A stretch of DNA of 64,000 nt from Deltaproteobacteria bacterium (GTDB taxonomy: Bacteria > Myxococcota > UBA727 > VGSZ01), in contig JADZDP010000035.1 of the NCBI GenBank assembly GCA_020850995.1, positions 1-64,000 of the forward strand, read 5' to 3'. Every line of letters starts with the position of its first letter. Position 1 is the stretch's first letter. Made by a program: the position numbers and the translations under genes. The notes under the pieces were generated by a model. It was not told where the DNA came from, searched no databases, and saw only the letters and a program-made list of their open reading frames with translations. Below are positions 7,194 to 17,149 of this stretch, in pieces.

Positions 7194-8626
7194 GCGAGAC
7201 TCCTGCCCGCGGTGACGAGCCGCGCGACACCATCGTGCCGCACGACGCCGCGCCCGACGCAGCGGAGCGCGACACCATCGTGCCGACCGAGGCGCCGCCG
7301 CCCGTCTTTCGCCGCGACCCGAGCCGGCGCGTGCGCCGTGGCCTGGCACTCGGCACCGGCGTGGCGCTGCTCGTGTGCGCCACCGGCGTGGCGCCGCTCG
7401 TCGTGGTCGCCCTGGTGTCGGCGATGGCTGACGCGCCACTGACGGTGGCACCCGTGGCGGCACCCGTGGTCGACTTCGCGGCGCTCAGGGCGGCCATCGC
7501 CGACGCGTCCGCGGCACCAACGCCGACGTCGCCAGCACCCGCGGTGGTGCCCGACCCGTCGCTGCACGCCTTCGCCCGCCTGGCGAGCCGCGTGTACGAG
7601 ACACGCGAGGCGTGGCGCAAGGCCGGCCAGTCGGGGCGCGAGCTGTTTCGCACCGCGACCCTCGACGAGCTCGGCGCCAACGACCTGATCGACGAGCTCA
7701 CGCTCGGGCCCCGTCGCTTCGTGTGGCTGCGCCGCGAGGCCCGTGTGCTGGCGCCGCCGAGCGCCCAGGTGCCCGACGGCGTCGCCATGAAGGACGCCGG
7801 CAACGACCCGGGGCCAACCAGCTTCGAGGGCACCCTCGACGGGCGCGCGGTGCGCGCCATCCGCACCTGCATGTTTGGCGAGAGCTACTGCCTCGTCGAC
7901 GTCGTCGACGTCGCACCGGCGGCGGCGCCGCCCCCTGCTCTCGCGGATGGCGCGCGGCTCGCGGCGTTCGACGCTGTGGTCACCCGCGAGGCCGGCAAGC
8001 TCGCGTCGTGGGTGCCGCCAGCGGCGCCCGGCGCGCGGCCGAGCTCGCTGCTCCCGCTCGGCGCGGCGCTGGCGGTGGCGCTCGTCCTCGTCGGCGTGAC
8101 CGCCACACGGCTGCGTCGCATCGCGGCCGCGGTGGTTGGAGCCACCGCGCGCCTGCGCGCCGCCAACGCCGGGCGCGCGGAGCCGATACGCACAGAGCCG
8201 GATCGCGCGGCCGAGCTCGCCGACCTCAGCAACGCCATCGACGAGACGAGCAGCGCGCTCGGTGATGGCGCCGCGCGCGCCGAGCAAGCATCACGCCGCC
8301 GCGAGCGCCTCGGCCAGCTGGCCGACGCGCTCGCCGACGCCGCAGGTGGGCGGCTCGAGAGCCGCGCGCCCCTCGCCGACGACGACGACGCGGCCCTGGC
8401 AGCGCTGGCCAGCGGCACCAACGCCGCGCTCGAGCAGCTCGACGCCCGCGTGGGGAGCTGGCAGCGGGCCGCTGCGGCCGCGCTCGGTGCGGCGCCGGCC
8501 GACGCGCTGCGTGCGCTGCACGCCGACCTGGCCTCGGTCTCGACCTCCGCCGCCCCTGCGGCGGCGGCGAGCCGGCGCGAACCGTCGGCGGCGGACGCCA
8601 ACCGCCGGCTCCCCGAGCCACCGTGA
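7190..8626 (+). CDS. HAMP-domain membrane sensor without an output module
   Basis: A 478-residue inner-membrane protein. After an N-terminus containing two DTIVP repeats come a transmembrane helix (about 45-75), a periplasmic sensor domain (about 95-285), a second helix (about 288-308) and a HAMP region (about 310-360). The remainder is Ala-rich and helical, with no kinase, cyclase or MCP signalling hairpin. The GTG at 7190 overlaps the stop of the REC-DUF4388 gene, so the pair probably work together, perhaps with a separate kinase. It could be a truncated chemoreceptor-like protein. Family detail below the HAMP level is not visible. Confidence 0.6.
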   Translation: MSETPARGDEPRDTIVPHDAAPDAAERDTIVPTEAPPPVFRRDPSRRVRRGLALGTGVALLVCATGVAPLVVVALVSAMADAPLTVAPVAAPVVDFAALRAAIADASAAPTPTSPAPAVVPDPSLHAFARLASRVYETREAWRKAGQSGRELFRTATLDELGANDLIDELTLGPRRFVWLRREARVLAPPSAQVPDGVAMKDAGNDPGPTSFEGTLDGRAVRAIRTCMFGESYCLVDVVDVAPAAAPPPALADGARLAAFDAVVTREAGKLASWVPPAAPGARPSSLLPLGAALAVALVLVGVTATRLRRIAAAVVGATARLRAANAGRAEPIRTEPDRAAELADLSNAIDETSSALGDGAARAEQASRRRERLGQLADALADAAGGRLESRAPLADDDDAALAALASGTNAALEQLDARVGSWQRAAAAALGAAPADALRALHADLASVSTSAAPAAAASRREPSAADANRRLPEPP

Positions 8627-8680
8627 TCGCTCGCACGTGAATCTTGCGGCCCCTGCCGCGTCGCATTGTCGGAGCACGCC

Positions 8681-9439
8681 ATGTGGATCCCTGTCTCCCC
8701 CGTCTTGACCCTGACGCTGCACCTGCTGGTGCCCGCCGACACGCCGCCGACCTCACCCGCCCCCACGCCACCCGCGGCCGCCGCGCCTGCCGCGCCCGCC
8801 GCGACTGCGAGCAGCGACGCGCGCCGCGACGCCATCGTCGACGCCATCCAGAAGACCTACGACGGCACCACCGACTTCGCCGGCACCTTCACGCAGCGCT
8901 ACACCTACACGCTGCTGCGGCGCACCGAGGAGTCCAAAGGCGAGGTCAAGTTCAAGAAGCCCGGGCTGATGCGCTGGGACTACCAACAGCCCAAGAAGAA
9001 GTCCTTCGTCGTCGACGGCACGTCGCTGTGGCTGCACTCGCACGAGGACAACACCGCGTTCGTCAACGCGTGCTTCAAGAACGACGGGCTGACCGCGTCG
9101 GTCGCCTTCCTGTGGGGCCAAGGCAAGATCCGCGAGCAGTTCGACGTCGCCTGGTTCGAGGGCATCTTCGGCGACAAGAGCGACCACCACCTCGCGCTCA
9201 CGCCCAAGCAGGGCAACAGCATCTTCGCCAAGCTCATCATCGTCGTCGATCCGAAGAGCTCGCGCGTCAAACAGTCCATCGTCGTCGACCCTTCGGGGAA
9301 CGTGAACCAGTTCATCTACGGTGACCTGCGCTTCAACAAGGCGCTGCCCGACAACGCCTTCGCCTTCGCGCCGCCGAAGGGCGCGCACGTGGCTCGGCTG
9401 CCGGGCTCGTGCGATGCACCCGTGAAGGGCCTGCCGTAA
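8681..9439 (+). CDS. lolA: LolA-like outer-membrane lipoprotein carrier
   Basis: A 252-residue exported protein: signal-like hydrophobic start (residues 3-20), a Pro/Ala-rich linker to about 45, then a LolA-type fold with TDFAGTFTQRYTYTLL, GEVKFKKPGLMRWDY and KSFVVDGTSLWLH, closely matching the family core. LolA ferries lipoproteins across the periplasm from LolCDE to LolB. The ATG at 8681 has a GGAG ribosome site 6 bases upstream; the TTG at 8666 is less likely. It lies 55 bases after the sensor gene, so it may be the last gene of that unit. A LolA-like protein of different function is possible. Confidence 0.78.
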   Translation: MWIPVSPVLTLTLHLLVPADTPPTSPAPTPPAAAAPAAPAATASSDARRDAIVDAIQKTYDGTTDFAGTFTQRYTYTLLRRTEESKGEVKFKKPGLMRWDYQQPKKKSFVVDGTSLWLHSHEDNTAFVNACFKNDGLTASVAFLWGQGKIREQFDVAWFEGIFGDKSDHHLALTPKQGNSIFAKLIIVVDPKSSRVKQSIVVDPSGNVNQFIYGDLRFNKALPDNAFAFAPPKGAHVARLPGSCDAPVKGLP

Positions 9440-9507
9440 CGAGGTGCCGGTGGTGCACGCGCCACGCGCGTGTTTCCTTCGGCGCAGAGCCGGGGTAAGG
9501 CGCGAAG

Positions 9508-10856
<1,349 letters not shown>

Positions 10857-10860
<4 letters not shown>

Positions 10861-12506
10861 GCTCCCCTCGCCTCGCCCTCGCGGCCGCTCTGCTCTCGGG
10901 CGCCGCATGCGTGAGCACGCAGCAGGTCGATCCCGAGCGCTCACCAGATCCTCGGGACGATCTCCCCGAGCTCGACGGCGCGGCCGCCGCCGCTATGGGC
11001 GCCAACGGGCGCGAGCGACGAGGCGCCGAGCACCCGCTCGCGACGGTCATACACGTCGACGAGGCAGATCCCATCGCCAACGTGCGGCTGGTGCTGCAGA
11101 CCGGCTCCGCCGACGATCCTGCCGGCAAGGAGGGCCTGGCCGCGCTCTCGGCCAAGCTGGCGCGGCAGGCCACGGAGAAGCTCTCGGCAACGGATCTGGC
11201 CGACACGCTCTACCCGTGGGCGGCAGAGCTCGAGGTGCAGGTCGACAAGGACACCATCGCGTACATCGGGCGCGTCCATCGCGATCACGCTGCGGCGTTC
11301 ACCGAGCTGTTCCTCGACGTCGTGCTGCACCCGCGCCTCGACGCCAAGGACTTCGCGCGCGTCAAGGGCGAGCAGCGCACCTTCCTCGAGACCACCCTGC
11401 GCGTGGGCGACGACGAGGCGCTGCAACGCGAGGCCCTCGAGGCCCTGCTCTACGACGGGCGCGCCTTCGCGCCGGCGGCGTTCCCCTCGACGGCGCGCCA
11501 CCCGTACGCGCACACGCCCGCGGGCACCGTCGCCGGCGTCGACGCCATCACACTCGATGACGTTCGCGCCTTCCTCGGCGCGGCGCGCGCACGGGACCGA
11601 CTGGTGCTCGGCGTCTCCGGCGCCGCGCCCGCGACGATGGTCGCGCGCTTGACCGGCGCGCTCGAGGCGCTGCCCTTCGCGAGCGGCGAGCGCGCCGCCG
11701 CACCGGCGCCGGCGGCACCCGACCAGCACGTGCTGGTCCTCGTCGACAAGCCCGCGGCCGGCACCGCCATCTCCGTCGGCTTTGCCCTCGCGGACCTCAC
11801 TCGCGCGCATCCCGACTACGCGGCCCTGAAGCTCGCCGAGACCTGGTTCGGCGAGCACCGCAACCTGATCGGGCACCTGTTCGACTCGATGCGCGAGCGC
11901 CGCGGCCTCAACTATGGCGATTACGCCTATATCGAGCACTTCGCACAGGAGGGATGGTCGACCTACGAGCGCCTCAACATCCCGCGGCGCACCCAGTACT
12001 TCTCGATGTGGATCCGACCCGTCGAGCACAAGAACCGCCTGTTTGCGCTGCGCCAGACCCTGTGGGAGCTCGATCGCTTCGCGCGCGAGGGCATCCCCGA
12101 CGACGAGAGCTTCGCCCGCGTGCGCTCCTTCGTGCAGGGGTACTGGCAGCAGAAGGAGCAGACACCGCTGCGTCAGCTCGGCTACCAGGTCGACCAGCAC
12201 CTGACGGGGCAACCCTTCGATCGCGATGGGCTGCGGCAGCGAGTGCGCGCGCTGACGCGCGCCGAGGTGAACGCCGCCATCAAGCGTCACCTGCGCGCCG
12301 ACCGCCTCTCGCTCGTGGTGGTGACCGAAGGCGCCGCCGCGCTCGCCGCCGACATCGCGGCCGACAAGCGCGCGCCCATCGGCTACCTGGCGCCCCCCAC
12401 GAACCAAGCGCAGCTCGACGAGGATGCGCGCATCGACGCCTTCAACCTCGGGCTGCGCGCCGATCGCGTGGTCATCGTCACACCCGACACCCTGTTCGCC
12501 CGGTAG
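10857..12506 (+). CDS. M16-family lipoprotein, catalytically inactive partner
   Basis: This 549-residue lipoprotein has a lipobox ending in Cys19 (LLSGAAC) and two M16 domains. The segment where HxxEH should be reads GLAALSAKLAR, so no zinc can bind. The region AISVGFALADLTRAHPDY and MRERRGLNYGDYAYIEH match the substrate-handling R/Y region of M16 C-terminal domains. The GTG start at 10857 overlaps the stop of the active peptidase gene, which points to a coupled heterodimer, here tethered to a membrane through the lipid. A non-peptidase scaffolding role is the alternative. Confidence 0.85.
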
Positions 12507-12511
12507 CGCGC

Positions 12512-13468
12512 ATGGATGACGCTGTCGTCGTCGGCATGGTTCGCGGCCTCGGCACCTTCGCCGTGGCCCTGATCGCGTTGCCCGTCGTGGCGTGGTTCGA
12601 AGGGCTGCGCGGCTCGCGCACGGAGGCGGCCTCGGGCACCATCAGTCGTGGCCCCCGAGGCGCGCTGACCGCGTTGGCCACCGCCATCAAGCTCCTCGAG
12701 AAGCGCGCGCCGCGCACGCGCGCCACCGATCGTTTGCTCCATGCCGTGGCGCCGGTGCTCGGGTTGATCCCCACGGTGGCCACGCTCGCGGTCGTGCCGC
12801 TCACCACGCACGACCCCGTGGCCGCGACGCTGCCGGTGCCGCTTGCGCTCGGCCTCTTGAGCACCGGTGCCGTCGCGCTCGCGGGCGTGGGTGGCGGCAA
12901 CAAGCTCGCGCTCCACACCGCCCTGCGCCTGGTGGTGCTGCGGCTGAGCGTGTTCGCGGTGGTGGCGGTGGGCGCGCTCGGCAGCGCGCTGGCCGCGGGC
13001 TCCATCGATCTCACCGAAATCCTGAGCGCGCAGGCGCGGCCGCTCGCGGGGGCCGTGCCGCGCTGGGGCGCGTTTGTCGACGTGCTGGGGTTCGCCGCCA
13101 CCGTGCTCGCCTACGCCATGCACGCCCAGCGTGTGGTGCGCGCGCGAACGGTGGCGTCACTCTCCGAGCCCTGGCATGGCGAAGCCACGGGGCCCGTGCT
13201 CCTCGGTCACCGCATGTTCGAGAGCCTCGATCTCCTGAGCGGCGCCGCGCTGATCGCGGTGCTGTTCCTCGGGGGATCACACGTCCCGGGGTTCGGCGAC
13301 GCGGGCGCCGTCGTCACGGTGATCAAGCTCGCGCTCGCCCTCGCGCTCATCGTGGTGGTGCGCAACCTGCTGCCCGTGGTCACGCCGGGCGTGGGCGTGC
13401 GGCTCTGTTGGACCACGCTGATGCCCACCGCGGCGCTCGGAGCCGTGGTGGCCTGGCTGTGGTCCTGA
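12512..13468 (+). CDS. Orphan NuoH-like (complex I subunit 1-related) membrane protein
   Basis: A 318-residue polytopic membrane protein with about eight hydrophobic helices. Two blocks match NuoH: one reading ALATAIKLLEKRAPRTRATD with the following AP-rich helix, and a C-terminal block with GPVLLGHRMFESLDLLSG ending in LFLGG, in the place of the GMKFALFFLAEY...LFLGG segment. NuoH links the quinone site of NADH dehydrogenase to its proton channels. The usual cytoplasmic Glu-rich loop (DLPEAESEL) is here TVASLSEPWHG. No other nuo or hydrogenase genes are nearby, so this is probably a diverged paralogue with another job. The ATG at 12512 lies 5 bases after the M16 lipoprotein gene. Confidence 0.65.
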   Translation: MDDAVVVGMVRGLGTFAVALIALPVVAWFEGLRGSRTEAASGTISRGPRGALTALATAIKLLEKRAPRTRATDRLLHAVAPVLGLIPTVATLAVVPLTTHDPVAATLPVPLALGLLSTGAVALAGVGGGNKLALHTALRLVVLRLSVFAVVAVGALGSALAAGSIDLTEILSAQARPLAGAVPRWGAFVDVLGFAATVLAYAMHAQRVVRARTVASLSEPWHGEATGPVLLGHRMFESLDLLSGAALIAVLFLGGSHVPGFGDAGAVVTVIKLALALALIVVVRNLLPVVTPGVGVRLCWTTLMPTAALGAVVAWLWS

Positions 13469-13490
13469 CGATCGCGATGGCAGCTCGCGA

Positions 13491-14600
13491 TCAACGCTTC
13501 GGGTAGCGGCCGAGCTCGCCGCGGAAACCGCGCAACACCACGGCATCATCGTCGTCGCCGACCTGTGCGCTTTGCGATAGGGCGACCTTGCCGAGCCCCC
13601 CTGGCACGTCGACGACGAAGGTCGGCACCGACAGGCCCGACAGCTCCCCGCGCAGCGAGCCCACCAGCGCTTGTGCCTCGGCGAGCGGCACGCGAAAGGC
13701 CTCGGTGCCGGGCGCGAGGTCACACTGATGCAGGTAGTAGGGCCGTGCCCGCAGGCGCGTGAGCGCGCGAAACAGCGCCACCAGCACCTCGCGGCGATCG
13801 TTGACCCCGCGCAACAGCACCGTCTGGTTGAGCACCGGAACGCCCGCATCGACGAGCGCCGACACCGCGGCGCACGCCGCGGGCGCGAGCTCGCGCGGGT
13901 GGTTGAAGTGGGACAAGAGGTAGAGCGCGGGTGCGCCCTGGACCTCGAGGTGCGCGCGCAGCACGCCGATGAGTTGGCGCGTGACGCGCATGGGCGCGAA
14001 CGCGAGCATGCGCGTGGCCAGCCGCACCACGTCGAGGTGTGGCACGCGCCGCACGCGCGCGAGCAACCAGGCGAGCTTGTCGTCGCCGAGCAGGAGCGCG
14101 TCGCCGCCCGACACGATGAGCTCGCGCACCTGCGGCTGGCCCTCGACGTACGCCACCGCCGCCTCGAGCTCGTGGGCGCTCGGTCCCGGGCCGCGACCGA
14201 CCCAGCGCTTGCGTGTGCAGAAGCGGCAGTACGACGCGCAGCGATCGGTGGCCAAGAGGAGCACGCGATCGGGGTAGCGGTGCACGAGGAAGGGGACCGC
14301 CTCGAGCTCCTCCTCGCCGAGCGGGTCCCTTCGGTCCCACGACGAGGGCGAGAGCTCCGCTCCGCGTGGCACCACCTGGACGCGCAAGGGATCGTTGGCA
14401 TCGGCACGGTCGATGAGCGAGAGGAAGTGCGGCGTGACACCGAGCGGCAACCCGCCCGCGGCTGCGAGTGCGTCGATGGCGCTGCGCTCGTCGTCGGAGA
14501 GGCCGAGCGCAGCGTCGAGCTCGGCGCGCGAGCGCAGCGCCAGACGCAACTGCTCGCGCCAGTCGTCGGTGTGCTCGGGAGCGCGCCCGTCGGCGGTCAG
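13491..14600 (-). CDS. kamA: Lysine 2,3-aminomutase-family radical SAM enzyme
   Basis: About 370 residues. The radical SAM cluster motif is CASYCRFC, preceded by HRYPDRVLLLAT and followed by TRKRWVG as in lysine 2,3-aminomutases; the PLP lysine lies in PGGLGKVAL near the C-terminus. These enzymes make beta-lysine from L-lysine, either free (KamA/AblA) or for elongation factor P (EpmB). The C-terminal block ending VVLRGFRGELGRYP is more KamA-like, but the dimerisation tail is short. The start is unclear: an ATG at 14714 would overlap the TPR gene by 110 bases, a TTG at 14549 would cut off the conserved DDWREQL region, so a CTG at 14600 is used provisionally. No beta-lysine acetyltransferase is adjacent. 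Confidence 0.82.
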   Translation of the reverse strand: MTADGRAPEHTDDWREQLRLALRSRAELDAALGLSDDERSAIDALAAAGGLPLGVTPHFLSLIDRADANDPLRVQVVPRGAELSPSSWDRRDPLGEEELEAVPFLVHRYPDRVLLLATDRCASYCRFCTRKRWVGRGPGPSAHELEAAVAYVEGQPQVRELIVSGGDALLLGDDKLAWLLARVRRVPHLDVVRLATRMLAFAPMRVTRQLIGVLRAHLEVQGAPALYLLSHFNHPRELAPAACAAVSALVDAGVPVLNQTVLLRGVNDRREVLVALFRALTRLRARPYYLHQCDLAPGTEAFRVPLAEAQALVGSLRGELSGLSVPTFVVDVPGGLGKVALSQSAQVGDDDDAVVLRGFRGELGRYPKR

Positions 14601-14604
14601 GGCC

Positions 14605-15405
14605 CTACTTCTTCTTGGGCGCGGCCTTGCCGGCCGCCTTCGACTGATGCTGGGACGAGTGCTTGGCGCCCGCTGCCTTCGCGGCGGCGCGCTCCTTTTG
14701 CACCATCTTGTCACCCTGTGCCCTGAGCTTCGCGACGTCCATGCCCGCCTCGCGCATGGCCTCCTCGAGCACGGACACCGTGGCCTGCGCGAGCGCGCGG
14801 GCGCGGATGCCGAAAGGCTTGTCGCCCGCGGGATCGAGCTCGACCGCCTTGGCGAGGTCCTCGAGCGCCTTCTCGACCTCGCCGTGCTGCAGCAGGATCT
14901 CGGCGCGGTTTACGTACGACGCGAGGTCCTTCGGGTTGAGCTCGAGCGCGATGGAGTACTCCTCCTGCGCCTCCTCGTGCATGCCCTTGCGGCCGTAGAT
15001 GGAGCCGAGCAGCGAGTGGAAATAGCCGTCGTAGGGGTTCGAGATGACCAAGCCCTCGACCACCGTCTGGGCCTGGTCGTACTTGCCCTGCTCGAAGAGG
15101 TTGAACGCGATCTCGGCGAACGCGTACGCGTCCTGCATCGTGAGACCGGTAAGCTCGGCCCAGGTGATCTCGCCGAGGACGAACTTGGTCAGGTTCTGAT
15201 CGGTGAAGGTGGGCGTGACCTCGCCACCCTTGACCATGTCGATAATCTCGTCCTGCGTGTAGCTCTTGGGGTCGCGCCGGGGGTCGAAGATCTTCTTCTT
15301 GCCGTCGCCGTCCTTGGCCTTCTTGTCCGCGAGCGCCTTTTCGAGCGCTGCGGCCTTGCCGGATTCGCGGGTCGTCTTCTGGTCGGGCGGGGGGGTCTTC
15401 GCCAT
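14605..15405 (-). CDS. SycD/LcrH-like TPR protein (longer paralogue)
   Basis: A 266-residue protein with charged, Lys-rich ends and a central block (about 75-205) of three TPR hairpins. The pattern AYAFAEIAFNLFEQGKYDQA, then GLVISNPYDGYFHSLLGSIY, is that of class II type III secretion chaperones (SycD/LcrH), which hold translocators before export. It is clearly paralogous to the protein at 16603-17070, sharing an AYVNRAE/SYVNRAE segment. The ATG at 15405 follows a GAGG ribosome site; a TTG at 15417 is possible. It lies downstream of the translocator-like gene but beyond a terminator. A general TPR scaffold is the alternative. Confidence 0.65.
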   Translation of the reverse strand: MAKTPPPDQKTTRESGKAAALEKALADKKAKDGDGKKKIFDPRRDPKSYTQDEIIDMVKGGEVTPTFTDQNLTKFVLGEITWAELTGLTMQDAYAFAEIAFNLFEQGKYDQAQTVVEGLVISNPYDGYFHSLLGSIYGRKGMHEEAQEEYSIALELNPKDLASYVNRAEILLQHGEVEKALEDLAKAVELDPAGDKPFGIRARALAQATVSVLEEAMREAGMDVAKLRAQGDKMVQKERAAAKAAGAKHSSQHQSKAAGKAAPKKK

Positions 15406-15450
15406 CGGTTGCCTCAAGGAAAGCGGCTCGTTGGTACCACGGCTCCGTCA

Positions 15451-15481
15451 CAAAAAGAAACGGCGCCGCGGGGGCGCCGTT
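15451..15481 (-). terminator. Intrinsic terminator after the translocator-like gene
   Basis: A 9-bp GC-rich stem (15459-15467 with 15473-15481) with a 5-base loop, followed on the minus strand by TTTCTTTTTG. It starts 22 bases after the stop of the minus-strand gene ending at 15503, the correct place and orientation for rho-independent termination. It separates that gene from the TPR gene starting at 15405. Confidence 0.85.
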
Positions 15482-15502
15482 CCTCGTTCCGTCAGGTTGC
15501 GA

Positions 15503-16378
15503 TCACGCCTTGATGTGGCGGATGGCGCCCATCGCCTGCTCGTGCATGGTGTTGAGCACGTTCGACATCGCCTGCTGCATCTGCGACAGCTTCTGGATCT
15601 CGTTCTTGATGATCTCGAACTGGATGTTGCGGCTGTCGGAGTTGCCGTCTTGCGCAGCCTCGGTGCCGCTCTTGAAGAAGCCGCCGACCACCGGGATCTT
15701 GCTCATCAGGCCGCTGACGAAGCCACTGCCCTGGGCACCGGCGGTCTTGCCAGCGTTGTCCTTCTTGTCGAGCTCCTTCAGGCGCCCCTCGACGTTCTCC
15801 TGCTTGTCCTTGATGACGTCGATCATGAAGGCCGCCACGATGTCCTCGAACATCGCCGGCTTCGGCAGCGCGGCGACCATCGAGCCCGCGCCCATCTGCG
15901 TGCGCGTCATGCCGAGGGCCTGGCGCATCTCGGCGGTCTTGTTCCCGAACAGGAACTTCATGCCGCCGCCCGCCAGATCGTTCGGGCTGGCCAGGCCGGT
16001 GAGCAGGCTCGTGAGGCCGAGCTGCATCTTGCCGAGACTGCCGAGGGCCGTGAGGGCCACCGCGGGCGCAGCGAGCGCCCCAGCCGCTGGCAAGAGACCG
16101 CTGCAGAAGCCCTTGGGGAGCATCTTCAGTGCAGCCGTTGCAGCCAGTGTTGCCATGGGTGACTCGACGCCGAAGGCCCGCAGCGCGTGACGTGCGACCG
16201 CGCCCTTGTTGACCTTGTCGAAGTCGAAGCCGTCCTTGGTGATGCCGCGCGCGAGCTCAGCCGCCAAGCTGATGGCGTGCGCCGCCTGATCGGGAACGCC
16301 GATCTTCTTCAGGCCCCACGCGAGGATGCCCGTCTTGGAGATGCCGAACGCGCCAGCGATGTCGCCTACCAAACCCAT
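15503..16378 (-). CDS. Unknown protein with translocator-like architecture
   Basis: This 291-residue protein is not one I recognise. The N-terminus (1-50) is amphipathic, residues about 75-130 are hydrophobic and Ala/Gly/Leu-rich, and after a charged hinge the C-terminal 45 residues are predicted to form a coiled coil rich in Gln, Met and Asn. A hydrophobic centre plus coiled coil, no signal peptide, and SycD-like TPR genes on both sides resemble type III translocators or other secreted substrates. The ATG at 16378 has a GGAAGG site about 10 bases upstream; it ends in a strong terminator. The secretion role is inference from layout and neighbours. Confidence 0.5.
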   Translation of the reverse strand: MGLVGDIAGAFGISKTGILAWGLKKIGVPDQAAHAISLAAELARGITKDGFDFDKVNKGAVARHALRAFGVESPMATLAATAALKMLPKGFCSGLLPAAGALAAPAVALTALGSLGKMQLGLTSLLTGLASPNDLAGGGMKFLFGNKTAEMRQALGMTRTQMGAGSMVAALPKPAMFEDIVAAFMIDVIKDKQENVEGRLKELDKKDNAGKTAGAQGSGFVSGLMSKIPVVGGFFKSGTEAAQDGNSDSRNIQFEIIKNEIQKLSQMQQAMSNVLNTMHEQAMGAIRHIKA

Positions 16379-16411
16379 ATATGCCTGCCTTCCTGTTGTG
16401 CTGTTGACGAT

Positions 16412-16432
16412 CACGCGGAAGGGTTCCGCGTG
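16412..16432. promoter_or_regulatory. Perfect palindrome in a divergent promoter region
   Basis: A 9-bp perfect inverted repeat (16412-16420, 16424-16432) with a GGG spacer, 34 bases upstream of the translocator-like start and within the 224-base gap shared with the divergent TPR gene at 16603. It could be an operator for both genes or a 5'-UTR hairpin. I see no convincing -35/-10 pair beside it; the rest of the gap shows nothing definite. Confidence 0.4.
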
Positions 16433-16602
16433 GTCCGGGTAGGTTATCGTAGGCCGACGTCGCTGGTTGCGGAGCTCGGGCAAATGGCGGTGATCCAGAC
16501 ACCCTGCAAGTCCGGACATATCCTACATTTCCCGCAATTGGTGCGGTGCGTCACGTCGGGCGCCGCTTCCCCTCGCCCAGCGCGCCGCGTTAGTCCTGAG
16601 CC

Positions 16603-17070
16603 GTGCCGGAGCCGGTCGATCCCAGCAAGCTGCCGTCCCTCTTGCCCAAATGGGCCTCGGGCCAGATCACCCTCAAGGAGCTGAAGGGCTATTCGGACGA
16701 TGAGCTCTACGCCATCGCCCATACCGGCTACTTCTTCATGATGCAGGGCAAGAACGCGGAGGCGAAGACGCTCTTCGAGGGGCTGGTCGCCATAGATCCG
16801 CGCAACGACTACTACTACCGAGCGCTCGGCGTCATCTTTCACAAGCTCGGCGACGAAGAGCGAGCGCTCAAGCAGTTCGGCTACGCGATTCGGGTGAACA
16901 GCCGCTCGCCGGCGGCGTACGTCAACCGCGCGGAAGTGTATCTCTCCACCAAGCACCACCCGGAAGCTGCGGCCGACCTCCGGCGCGCCCTCGAGCACAT
17001 GGGGCCGCGCGACGTTGCCCTGGCGCGCAAGGCGCGCGCGCTGCTCGGCGTGGTGACGCGTCGTCGCTGA
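16603..17070 (+). CDS. SycD/LcrH-like TPR protein (short paralogue)
   Basis: A 155-residue protein almost entirely made of three TPR hairpins (about 25-140), the size and pattern of SycD/LcrH type III secretion chaperones: DDELYAIAHTGYFFMMQGKNAEA, IDPRNDYYYRALGVIFHKLG, AYVNRAEVYLSTKHH. The start is a GTG at 16603 without a good ribosome site; no nearer start keeps the first helix. It is divergent from the translocator-like gene, with a palindrome between them, and paralogous to the TPR protein at 14605-15405. Chaperone function is inferred; TPR proteins also serve in many other complexes. Confidence 0.65.
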   Translation: MPEPVDPSKLPSLLPKWASGQITLKELKGYSDDELYAIAHTGYFFMMQGKNAEAKTLFEGLVAIDPRNDYYYRALGVIFHKLGDEERALKQFGYAIRVNSRSPAAYVNRAEVYLSTKHHPEAAADLRRALEHMGPRDVALARKARALLGVVTRRR

Positions 17071-17149
17071 CGCGGCGCGCGCTTGTCGAGGATCACGGCC
17101 TCGTCACGGATCAGGGACGCCATCTTCGAGCGACCTGCAGGAGGCGCTC

